Shown: positions 45,068 to 52,330 of the stretch, piece by piece | Layout: each line of letters opens with the position of its first letter | Position numbering within the stretch: position 1 is the stretch's first letter | Source: an uncultured Clostridia bacterium | GTDB taxonomy: Bacteria; Bacillota; Clostridia; Christensenellales; Borkfalkiaceae | DNA: 56,419 nucleotides | Assembly: GCA_934247225.1 (NCBI GenBank) | Contig: CAKQJE010000016.1 | Location: 1-56,419 of the forward strand | Direction of reading: 5' to 3' | The notes under the pieces: generated by a model | The model's input: the letters and a program-made list of their open reading frames with translations, nothing else | Told to the model about the DNA's origin: nothing | Databases searched by the model: none | Program-made: the position numbers and the translations under genes

Positions 45068-45988
45068 TCAGTTATCCTCCCCGCTGTACATAAATCTTCT
45101 GAGGAAGAAGAGTACGCCCGTAAGGGCGAGAACGAATACGAGAAGTAGCCAGGCGAGCGCCGAAGCGTAACCGAAACTGAGTTCCTGAAATGCTTTTTCG
45201 TATATTAAAACGGCATACATAAACAGCGAGCCGTCTTTTCCTTCGCCGCCGTTGGGGGCAAAAGTAAGCGTTCCGTTGTATTGAAGCGTTCCGATAAGCA
45301 TCGTGACTACGTTGAAAAATATCATCGGCGAGGACATGGGGATCGTTATGTTAAAGAAACATCTCACTTTCCCCGCTCCGTCTATCTCCGCAGCCTCGTA
45401 AAGCTGAGCGGGAATGGATTTGAATGCCGAAAGCCACAGTATCATACCGCCGCCTATTCCCCACATATTCATAAGGAAAATCGACGGAATGGCAATAAAT
45501 CTGTTTCCGCTTTCGAAAAAGTCGCAATGCCCGCCGAAAAGAGCGAGAAATTGGTTAAAAATACCGTTTTGCGAAAAAATATCTTTCCACAAAAGCCCGC
45601 TGACTACCCCCGGAATTACACAGGGCAGATAGTAAATCACTCTGAAAATTCCGACGCCTTTTACTTTCTGATTGACGAGCGTGGCGATAAGGTAACTCGA
45701 AACAAGCACTATCGGCACGCTGACAAACGCATAAAAACAAGTGTTTCCGACAACGCGCCAGAAATCTCTGTTCTTCGTCAGTATGTGAACGTAATTCGTC
45801 CAGCCGTTAAAGTAGTATTCGATACCCTTATAACGGTGGAACGAATAAATAAGCGACTGGATCATGGGATAAGCCGTGAACACGGCAAGCCCGATCACGA
45901 GGGGCAGGACAAACATCCACCCCTCGCGATTGTCGCGCCAGAATTTTTTCGCCCTTTCTCCGAAAGAAAGAGACTTTTTCTTATACAT
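45068..45988 (-). CDS. Sugar ABC transporter permease, MalF type (second system)
   Basis: A 306-aa permease with six hydrophobic segments and the EAA loop LYEAAEIDGAGKVRCFFNITIP. Its start overlaps the end of the binding-protein gene by 8 nt, so the two are translated together. It forms the channel with the downstream MalG-type partner. Confidence 0.9.
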   Translation of the reverse strand: MYKKKSLSFGERAKKFWRDNREGWMFVLPLVIGLAVFTAYPMIQSLIYSFHRYKGIEYYFNGWTNYVHILTKNRDFWRVVGNTCFYAFVSVPIVLVSSYLIATLVNQKVKGVGIFRVIYYLPCVIPGVVSGLLWKDIFSQNGIFNQFLALFGGHCDFFESGNRFIAIPSIFLMNMWGIGGGMILWLSAFKSIPAQLYEAAEIDGAGKVRCFFNITIPMSSPMIFFNVVTMLIGTLQYNGTLTFAPNGGEGKDGSLFMYAVLIYEKAFQELSFGYASALAWLLLVFVLALTGVLFFLRRFMYSGEDN

Positions 45989-47381
45989 CTTCGAGGACTT
46001 CCTCTATATCGGATTTAAAGAGTCTGTAAGCGGTAGCCGCGTCTTTATCAACGCAGTAACTGCCCGTGTATCCGTTCATTTTCTTTACGATAGAGTCTGC
46101 AAGCGTGGGTTTTACGTATTGAAGGAAATCCATACTCACTTTATACTGCGCGCCGTAAGAATACGCTTCGAGATTGAATTTGTCTTTATATTCCGCGCAC
46201 CATTTTGCGTCGGGGTTAGATGCCGAAAGGTCTTTTCTTATGGACGGAAGATATAATCCTCCTTTTTCCGCCATAACCTGCTGACCTTCGTTACTCATAA
46301 GATAGGTCATGAACGCGAGAGACGCATTGAGTTTGGTCTGATCCTTTTTAACCGCGTCGTTTACGAAATAGCCCGCAAAACCGAAGCCGATCTTAGGAGT
46401 TTCGCCGATAAGCGGGAAAGAAACCACGTCGAATTTATCTTTGTGAGTTGCTTTGGACTGATATACGTCGAGCGAAGCCGATTGGAAAAGCATAGCGCCC
46501 GTGCCGGACTCGAAGCTCGTTACGGAGTCGTTGCCTGACGGAATATATCTCTTTTCTACGAGATCCTGAATGAACGCATGAACCTTATCCGAAACTTCCT
46601 GAGTGAGGCAGAACTCGCCCTTGTCGTTGAACATTTCGCCGCCGAGAGCTTTGATAAGGGGATAACCGACCGATTCCCAACCGATGTTCGAGTCGATAGG
46701 ATAAGCTTTGGTTTCTCCGTTATCGTCGTAGTATTTTCTTAATTTTGCGCAGACGGAAAGGAAATCGTCCCATGTCCAACCGTTCCGGAATATCGAAAGA
46801 TCTACTTTTGCATTCGTAAGAATTTCTTTGTTATAAAAAGTTACGACGGAGTCGGCGGAACGAGCGATCGCGTAAAGGTTTCCGTTCGATTTACCCATTT
46901 TCTTGAACTCGTCGGTGAAATCCTGTTCGTAATCGAACGCGCCCGCTTCCTTAGCCTGTTGGATATAATCGTTAAGGTTAAGCGCGTATCCGCTCGCAAC
47001 GGCAACATAATAGTTCGAAGAGTTGCACCATACGATATCCGACAAAAGTCCCGCTTTACCCTGCTGAACGATCGTAGTTGCGTAACTAGAGATCTGGAAC
47101 GTAGAAATATTTACGGTTATTCTCGGATATTTTTTGTTGAATTCCGTTATTATCGCATTGATTTTCTTCTTCTCGGGGTCGTTATCGGGAATACCGATTT
47201 TAATAGTAGTCTCGGTTGTCGCGGGCAAGTCGAAATCCACGGTGTAAGCCGCCTTGTTGCCGTTTGACGAATCGGAAGAGCCGCTCGTTCCCGAATTGCC
47301 GCTTGTTTCGCCGCAACCGACGATCGCCAACGAACACGCTATCGCTAAAACAAGCGATAAAAGTCTCAACATTTTTTTCAT
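45981..47381 (-). CDS. Sugar-binding lipoprotein (second CUT1 system)
   Basis: A 466-aa extracellular solute-binding lipoprotein with lipobox AIVGC (Cys23), then a Ser/Gly linker and the binding-protein core (ETTIKIGIPDNDPEKKKINAI, split here as ETTIKIGIPD and NDPEKKKINAI). MalE-like segments include GLLSDIVWCNSSNYYVAVAS and FPLIGETPKIGFGFAGYFVN. It passes ligand to the two permeases encoded next. A GGGAG site before the ATG at 47381 supports the start. It lies 38 nt after the SGNH lipoprotein gene, in the same direction. Confidence 0.88.
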   Translation of the reverse strand: MKKMLRLLSLVLAIACSLAIVGCGETSGNSGTSGSSDSSNGNKAAYTVDFDLPATTETTIKIGIPDNDPEKKKINAIITEFNKKYPRITVNISTFQISSYATTIVQQGKAGLLSDIVWCNSSNYYVAVASGYALNLNDYIQQAKEAGAFDYEQDFTDEFKKMGKSNGNLYAIARSADSVVTFYNKEILTNAKVDLSIFRNGWTWDDFLSVCAKLRKYYDDNGETKAYPIDSNIGWESVGYPLIKALGGEMFNDKGEFCLTQEVSDKVHAFIQDLVEKRYIPSGNDSVTSFESGTGAMLFQSASLDVYQSKATHKDKFDVVSFPLIGETPKIGFGFAGYFVNDAVKKDQTKLNASLAFMTYLMSNEGQQVMAEKGGLYLPSIRKDLSASNPDAKWCAEYKDKFNLEAYSYGAQYKVSMDFLQYVKPTLADSIVKKMNGYTGSYCVDKDAATAYRLFKSDIEEVLEDV

Positions 47382-47419
47382 ATTTTTTCTCCCTTGACTG
47401 AAATTACAGCCTTAGTTTT

Positions 47420-48766
47420 TTATTTTAAGTTTTTATAATCGCAGATAGTCGAAACGATATTCATCGCGTAAACTCTGTGTAAAAAGTCGTTCGGGTGGTT
47501 TACGTTGCTCGAAGATATTTCGCAATATTTCTTCGTCTGCATATAATATTTGCCCACTTTCTGCATATCGACGACTACGGTATGCCCGTCTTCGTCTTCT
47601 TCCGCTATCGCGTTGAGTTTTTTTAGATATCCGTCGAAAACGCCAGCCTCTCTTTCGTATAAGGGATTGCAAGGGAAACTGTTCACGAGACTACACTCGC
47701 AAGCGGGCGAAGCTGGTTTTATTACGATTATTATTCGTCTGATATTATCGTCGAATGCCGACGAAGTTACCACATCCGGTTGCGCGGTGGAATCGTTCAT
47801 TCCGTAAGCGATCACGCAGAGGTCGGGAACAGCCGCTTTCGCTCTTCCGAGAGCTGCGCTGCCTTCGCCCGAAAGCGGATATTTACTTTCGCTTCCGCCC
47901 AAACCGATGTTCGTGAGATTGACCGTCACGTCGTAAAGCCTTTCGAGTTCGCCCTTTATCTGATTGACGTAACACGGCGTGTTCGGTGCAACGTGAAGAT
48001 TGTCTCCCGTGGACGAACAACCCGCGGTTATGCTGTCGCCTACCGCGACAAGGCTTATATCCTCGCCGTTTTCAAGCTTGCTCCTTACGCTCGAAAGCGA
48101 AGTCGCGTCGTATTTGGCAAATATCGACGTATCCGAATCTTTTATGTCATACGCATAGGAAATAGAGAGGTATTTCCCGTAAAAATACGCGCTTTCGGTA
48201 TATACGAAAGGTCCCGGTCCGAGATTCCATACGGTATAAAGATCGGTACTGTTAGGCAATCCGTTGGTTAAGGTAAATCCCTCGGGCGGATTTATGCCCG
48301 CGTCCGCTTTTTCGTACAAAGTCGGAATGGAAGAACCTTGCGGAATAACAAGCCTTTTGTTTTCTTTATCCACAACGTAGTCCTTACCCTCTACGTAAGT
48401 TTTTGCGAGCTTCTGATCCTGTACGCTGAAAATCTTCGTCGGCGTATAATACAATTTCGCGTAAGCCTCGCCGCTATCGTAAAGAAGAGGAAGAGACAAT
48501 TCGTTATATATAACGTTGCCTTTCCAATAAGGCGTTGTCATCGCGGCTTCGTATTCGTCCTTGTCGTAAACGAGATTTTCGTAGTCTTTGTTGTAAAGCG
48601 GAAATTTCTTCATATCGATTTCTCCTTTATCGCTTTGCGACGTACTTTGCGACGGGCTTCCGCTGTCGGGCGTTTTCGACGTCGAGTCGCCTCCGTCCAT
48701 ACACGCCGTGACGGCGAGCATCGTTCCCGCCATGGCGAGACATAATAATGATTTTAAAAGTTTCAT
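47420..48766 (-). CDS. SGNH/GDSL hydrolase lipoprotein
   Basis: A 448-aa lipoprotein (lipobox AVTAC, Cys22) with a Ser/Thr-rich linker, an N-terminal beta domain (about 50-240) and a C-terminal SGNH esterase domain. The conserved blocks are VAVGDSITAG (block I, nucleophile Ser), GLGGSES (block II), YGMNDS (block III) and NVNHPNDFLHR (block V with His). All catalytic residues are present. It probably removes acyl groups from glycans outside the cell and thus prepares them for the glycosidases and transporter of this cluster. The ATG at 48766 has GGAGG upstream. It is the first gene of the cluster. Confidence 0.85.
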   Translation of the reverse strand: MKLLKSLLCLAMAGTMLAVTACMDGGDSTSKTPDSGSPSQSTSQSDKGEIDMKKFPLYNKDYENLVYDKDEYEAAMTTPYWKGNVIYNELSLPLLYDSGEAYAKLYYTPTKIFSVQDQKLAKTYVEGKDYVVDKENKRLVIPQGSSIPTLYEKADAGINPPEGFTLTNGLPNSTDLYTVWNLGPGPFVYTESAYFYGKYLSISYAYDIKDSDTSIFAKYDATSLSSVRSKLENGEDISLVAVGDSITAGCSSTGDNLHVAPNTPCYVNQIKGELERLYDVTVNLTNIGLGGSESKYPLSGEGSAALGRAKAAVPDLCVIAYGMNDSTAQPDVVTSSAFDDNIRRIIIVIKPASPACECSLVNSFPCNPLYEREAGVFDGYLKKLNAIAEEDEDGHTVVVDMQKVGKYYMQTKKYCEISSSNVNHPNDFLHRVYAMNIVSTICDYKNLK

Positions 48767-48804
48767 CTTTATTCCTCCGTTATTTTTTTGCCATTAAGAG
48801 AATT

Positions 48805-48846
48805 GCTTTTGCTCTTTGAGCAAAAGCAGACTAGTCTGCTTTTTTT
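48805..48846. terminator. Two adjoining palindromes between GDPD and SGNH genes
   Basis: GCTTTTGCTC / GAGCAAAAGC (48805-48827) is joined to the 14-bp palindrome GCAGACTAGTCTGC (48826-48839), then a T-run (48840-48846) on the plus strand. In the minus direction it is a likely end for the surface GDPD transcript. It may also act as an operator, since it lies close to the start of the SGNH gene. Confidence 0.55.
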
Positions 48847-49004
48847 GATTTTTCGTTTTTATTCGGTCGCTGCGTTTTTCCCCGATGATTTCAGGGTTTT
48901 CCTGTCCGAACGCTTTTCGATCATTTTTTTGTTCGATCGGTTTTAACCTTTTTTGTTCTGGCGGTTTTCGGTTTTCCGAACGATTTTCAATTGTTTGAAC
49001 GATT

Positions 49005-50870
49005 TCAGTTTTTGCGTTTTTTCTTCAATATTACCGCCGCAACGGCGACAAGCCCGCAAAACGCGGCGCTCCCGCCTACCGTACCGAAACAACCGCTTCC
49101 GTCGTTCGCGCCGTTTCCGCTGCCTGACGTGTTGCTTTTTTCCGTCTTTTTAAAGGTTACGACTTTGCTCGAAAGCCCGAACGCGCCCGAGTCGTAGCAA
49201 AGCACCGCTTTTGCCGTATCGCCGTTCTGTTCGAGAATTACCGCGTTTGCCTTAACTTCCTTTTCTCCGCCCTTGTAAGTTTTTGCCTTTACGGTAACTT
49301 CCGCGTGATTTGCGGGAAGTTCGTCGACTTCAATAATACCTTCCGCGAGAAGCGTTTCGACTTCGTCAGCCGTGTAATTTACGGGGTCGTTCGTCGTTAT
49401 GCCGGTAACGCCGTTTCTCACCGCTTCTTTCATGCTGTCGGCTTCGTAAGTCCAGAGCCAAAGCGGAAGTCCGCGTTTTGCGAAATAGCCGTAAGCCGCT
49501 TCATACGCCGCTTTCGTAGTGCTTTCGCCGTAGAAAGCTTTCATTCCGCCATTGCCGTTATACTGCATGCTGATTCCGCTCTTCACGGCTTTCGCCTGTT
49601 CGAAAGCGTTCGCTCCGCCCGTCGTATAAAGCAATATCGCCGTCGGAACTTCGGGAATTTCGCTTCTCACACGAAGAATTTGCGCGGGATAGAATGATAT
49701 AACCGCTACCCTGCTCGCCATATCGTATTCGTTTATCTTTTCTGCGAAAAGGCTTATGAGTTCGGATTCTTCGCCTTTGATTTCTATAAGAAGTATGAGA
49801 TTTTCCGCGTCCTTGGTAAGCGCGGCTTCGAAAATCTCGTCCAAAGTCGCGATTTCGGAAGTCATATCGCTCATTTTCAGAGCTTTGAGTTCGGCAAGGG
49901 TCATATTGCTAACCTTTCCGCTCGCCACCGTACCGTCCGCGTTTCTCATCGCGTATTTTATATCGTCGTCGTGCAGAAGAACGATTTTTCCGTCTTTTGT
50001 CTTCCTTATATCGATTTCGACGTGATTCGCGCCCGATTTCGCCGCGTCGACGATTGCCCCGACCGTATTTTCGGAATGCACCGTCGTAAGTCCTCTGTGA
50101 GCTATGATATACGGACTTCTGCCCGAAATATAGCCCTTTTCGCTTTTTACCGCGCCCGATATCTGCTTTACGACTTCGTTGAGATTTTTAACCGAAGGAA
50201 CGACTATTCCGTAGCCGCCGAGGTATAATGCGTTAGCCGCGGAAATTTTATCGCTTTCGGTTTTCACCCATACCGATTTCAGTCTCGATTGGATATATCT
50301 CACCGTATCGTAGTTCGTTTCGCCTTCTAAGATTATCGTCTGCGCGCCGAAAGCGTTCGCCTGCGTTATGGTTGCCGCGGCTGCTTCTCTGTCCGAAATA
50401 TTTTCGGCTGCATAATAAATGTTGAGATTTTTGATTTCGGCGGCTGAAATTAAAACTTCGCTCGAAGACGAAGTCACCGCAGAGTCTTTAAGTCCGCTTG
50501 CCGCATAATAAGTTTTGAACGCTTCGAATATTACCGGGGTTTCTATGCGATACACCGCCGCGATGTTTTTCAAAGCGAGTTTCGCGGCGAGTTCGGCGGC
50601 TGTCGCTATGGCATTGCCGTCCTTATCCGCTATTTCTCCCGTAAGAGTGAAACTCATTATCGCGACGTCGATATTCTCCTCGTCGATTTCGGCAAGCGCT
50701 GCCGCACTCCCGATTTCAAGCACCGCAAGCGGCGCGGCGACGAATTTGTTTTCGACCGTTTCGACCGCGTCGGCGTCGTCGGCAGCCGCGGAAGCGTTTG
50801 TTCTTCCGAAGCTTGCATTAAGCCCCAGAGAGACCATAAAAGCAAGAATCAAACAAAAAAACTTTTTCAT
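49005..50870 (-). CDS. Surface GDPD with inactive N-terminal half and GC tail
   Basis: A 621-aa exported GDPD (ATG at 50870, GAGG upstream; 5 residues shorter than the open frame). The signal peptide ends near residue 30. The C-terminal catalytic barrel has IAHRGL (H258), HSENT (E267), HVEIDIRKTKDG (E285, D287) and LLHDDD (H300). Residues about 40-245 look like a divergent second barrel without these residues; VWVKTESDKISAANALYLGG there echoes LWLWTYEADSMKEAVRNG in the active barrel. An Ig-like domain follows, and the tail is SGCFGTVGG, a hydrophobic stretch and KKKRKN. The role is probably to release glycerol phosphate from glycerophosphodiesters or teichoic-acid-like polymers at the cell surface. 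Confidence 0.8.
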   Translation of the reverse strand: MKKFFCLILAFMVSLGLNASFGRTNASAAADDADAVETVENKFVAAPLAVLEIGSAAALAEIDEENIDVAIMSFTLTGEIADKDGNAIATAAELAAKLALKNIAAVYRIETPVIFEAFKTYYAASGLKDSAVTSSSSEVLISAAEIKNLNIYYAAENISDREAAAATITQANAFGAQTIILEGETNYDTVRYIQSRLKSVWVKTESDKISAANALYLGGYGIVVPSVKNLNEVVKQISGAVKSEKGYISGRSPYIIAHRGLTTVHSENTVGAIVDAAKSGANHVEIDIRKTKDGKIVLLHDDDIKYAMRNADGTVASGKVSNMTLAELKALKMSDMTSEIATLDEIFEAALTKDAENLILLIEIKGEESELISLFAEKINEYDMASRVAVISFYPAQILRVRSEIPEVPTAILLYTTGGANAFEQAKAVKSGISMQYNGNGGMKAFYGESTTKAAYEAAYGYFAKRGLPLWLWTYEADSMKEAVRNGVTGITTNDPVNYTADEVETLLAEGIIEVDELPANHAEVTVKAKTYKGGEKEVKANAVILEQNGDTAKAVLCYDSGAFGLSSKVVTFKKTEKSNTSGSGNGANDGSGCFGTVGGSAAFCGLVAVAAVILKKKRKN

Positions 50871-50900
50871 TTTCCCGTTCCTCAAAGTTTAATCGGTTTT

Positions 50901-50929
50901 ATTGTATAATACAATTTTAAAGATTGCAA
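50901..50929 (-). promoter_or_regulatory. Promoter of the surface GDPD gene with palindrome
   Basis: On the minus strand TTGCAA (50929-50924), a 17-nt spacer and TACAAT (50906-50901). A perfect 15-nt palindrome, ATTGTAT-A-ATACAAT (50901-50915), covers the -10 box and could be a repressor or AraC site. Confidence 0.6.
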
Positions 50930-51044
50930 TGCAATTTATAAAGGAAAAATTGTACTTTTTACAGATTTACATAAATTTTACAAATTCTTTGCGCTTATCT
51001 TACGTTACCGACCGAAAGCGTTTTCGAAATTTATTCCGCCCCGT

Positions 51045-51073
51045 TTGACAATATTTTCGCGCTATGGTACAAT
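51045..51073 (+). promoter_or_regulatory. Promoter of the AraC gene at 51080
   Basis: TTGACA (51045-51050), a 17-nt spacer and TACAAT (51068-51073). The ATG at 51080 begins 7 nt after the -10 box, at the expected transcription start. The message should be leaderless. Confidence 0.8.
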
Positions 51074-51079
51074 GCTGAT

Positions 51080-51994
51080 ATGAGCGAAAATATTATTGAC
51101 AAAAGCATATTTTTTCAGACGGAAATAACCGAAACGGGACGCGCGGTTGTAAATTTCACCTGGAACGAGTTCGTCGGTTTTTTCCCGTATTACAGAGTAT
51201 ATTATATTGTGGACGGCGAAGCGGATATTATCCTCTCAGATAAAAGCATGCGTTTAAAAAAAGGAAATATCTATTTTATTCCCGCTTTTTCGATAAAAAG
51301 CGTAAAACTTATGACGGAAACGCTCGATCATATGTGGATTCACTTCACCGTCGGCAGCGGACTCGCCCGCTATCTCGAAACCGCGGAGAAAGTGCTTTCA
51401 TACCCCGCCGAGGAAGGCGACGTTCCCGTTTTTAAAAAAATACTCGAATATTCCGAGGGCGCTCACCCCGAAGCTTTGACGAAAAACGCCGCCATAACGG
51501 GGCTTTTGAGTTATCTTCTGGCAAAATTCTTCATCGGAAGCGAACACCCCGCCGATTCAAAAGAAAAAATGCGGTTTATTCCCGTTCTCAGATATATAGA
51601 CGAAAATCTTTCGGGAAAAATAGAAAACGACGAATTGTGCAAACTCGTATTTCTGAGCAAGATATACTTTTCCAATCTGTTTACCAAACAATTCGGGAAA
51701 TCGCCGAAACAATACGTTCAGGAAAAAAGGATTATGACCGCCGCAACCCTTTTGGTCGCGACCGACAAACCGATAAAAGAAATCGCGGAAGAAGTCGGCT
51801 ATATAGACGACGCGTACTTCAACCGCAGCTTCGCAAAATTTACTCATATGACCCCGGGCGCATATCGTAAAACGCTCGGCTCGATGGCGAAAGCAAAAAT
51901 AAAAAAGGACGACGGCAAATCGAAAAACGCGTCGACAAGCAGAAGCAAATCGGCACCGAAAAACAACCCGAAGGCAAACAAAATGAGCCGATAA
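51080..51994 (+). CDS. AraC-family regulator, probably of the second glycan locus
   Basis: A 304-aa AraC/XylS regulator. The N-terminal cupin-like ligand domain shows YRVYYIVDGEADIILSD and LKKGNIYFIPAFSIKSV (about 40-75). The C-terminal DNA-binding domain (about 165-265) has two helix-turn-helix units, KIYFSNLFTKQFGKSPKQYV and IKEIAEEVGYIDDAYFNRSF. A basic, Ser/Lys/Asn-rich tail of ~35 residues follows, which is not standard for the family and may strengthen DNA binding. It is divergent from the surface GDPD and separated from it by 209 nt with two promoters. There is no ribosome binding site, and the ATG sits at the predicted transcription start. Confidence 0.85.
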   Translation: MSENIIDKSIFFQTEITETGRAVVNFTWNEFVGFFPYYRVYYIVDGEADIILSDKSMRLKKGNIYFIPAFSIKSVKLMTETLDHMWIHFTVGSGLARYLETAEKVLSYPAEEGDVPVFKKILEYSEGAHPEALTKNAAITGLLSYLLAKFFIGSEHPADSKEKMRFIPVLRYIDENLSGKIENDELCKLVFLSKIYFSNLFTKQFGKSPKQYVQEKRIMTAATLLVATDKPIKEIAEEVGYIDDAYFNRSFAKFTHMTPGAYRKTLGSMAKAKIKKDDGKSKNASTSRSKSAPKNNPKANKMSR

Positions 51995-52131
51995 TCGACT
52001 TATAGCCGCACTTTTACATTTTACTTTTATATGAAACGTCGTCTTTTGTCGTTTATCGGACATTTCGTAAAATTAAGTACGACAGCCGATTTAACGACTG
52101 CTTCGCATAAAAAACCGATTATTTCGGACAA

Positions 52132-52161
52132 AAAAAAGAGAGGCAAGAACCTCTCTTTTTT
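52132..52161. terminator. Bidirectional terminator
   Basis: AAAAAAGAGAGG and CCTCTCTTTTTT are perfect 12-bp arms around a CAAGAA loop. A-runs and T-runs at both ends make it work in both directions, as expected between convergent genes. Confidence 0.85.
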
Positions 52162-52294
52162 ATATTCGTTTTTGATTTTCAGTCTTTTCTTCGGGCAAGC
52201 GCAACCGTAATTCGACAATTAATCAAGTCAAAGTTCTTATTGAGAATTTTTGCGGGAAATTGCAATTTTTTCCGAATATTTTTGTAAAATTAAA

Positions 52295-52315
52295 GAGTTC
52301 GAATCAATCGAACTC
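52295..52315 (-). terminator. Terminator of the RlmD-type gene
   Basis: An 8-bp stem GAGTTCGA / TCGAACTC with a 5-nt loop, 16 nt after the RlmD stop. On the minus strand it is followed by TTTAATTTT. Confidence 0.65.
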
Positions 52316-52330
52316 CCAATCTCTTTTAAA

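Larger units (their letters stand above)
51995..52330. other. Convergent gap with two terminators
   Basis: This gap between the AraC and RlmD-type genes holds the hairpins at 52132-52161 and 52295-52315, listed separately. No further gene or RNA was seen. Confidence 0.5.

Noticed and set aside
48850..48990. Repeated GATCGAAC/GAACGATTT-like words
   Set aside because: The spacing is irregular and the words are short; no unit could be defined.
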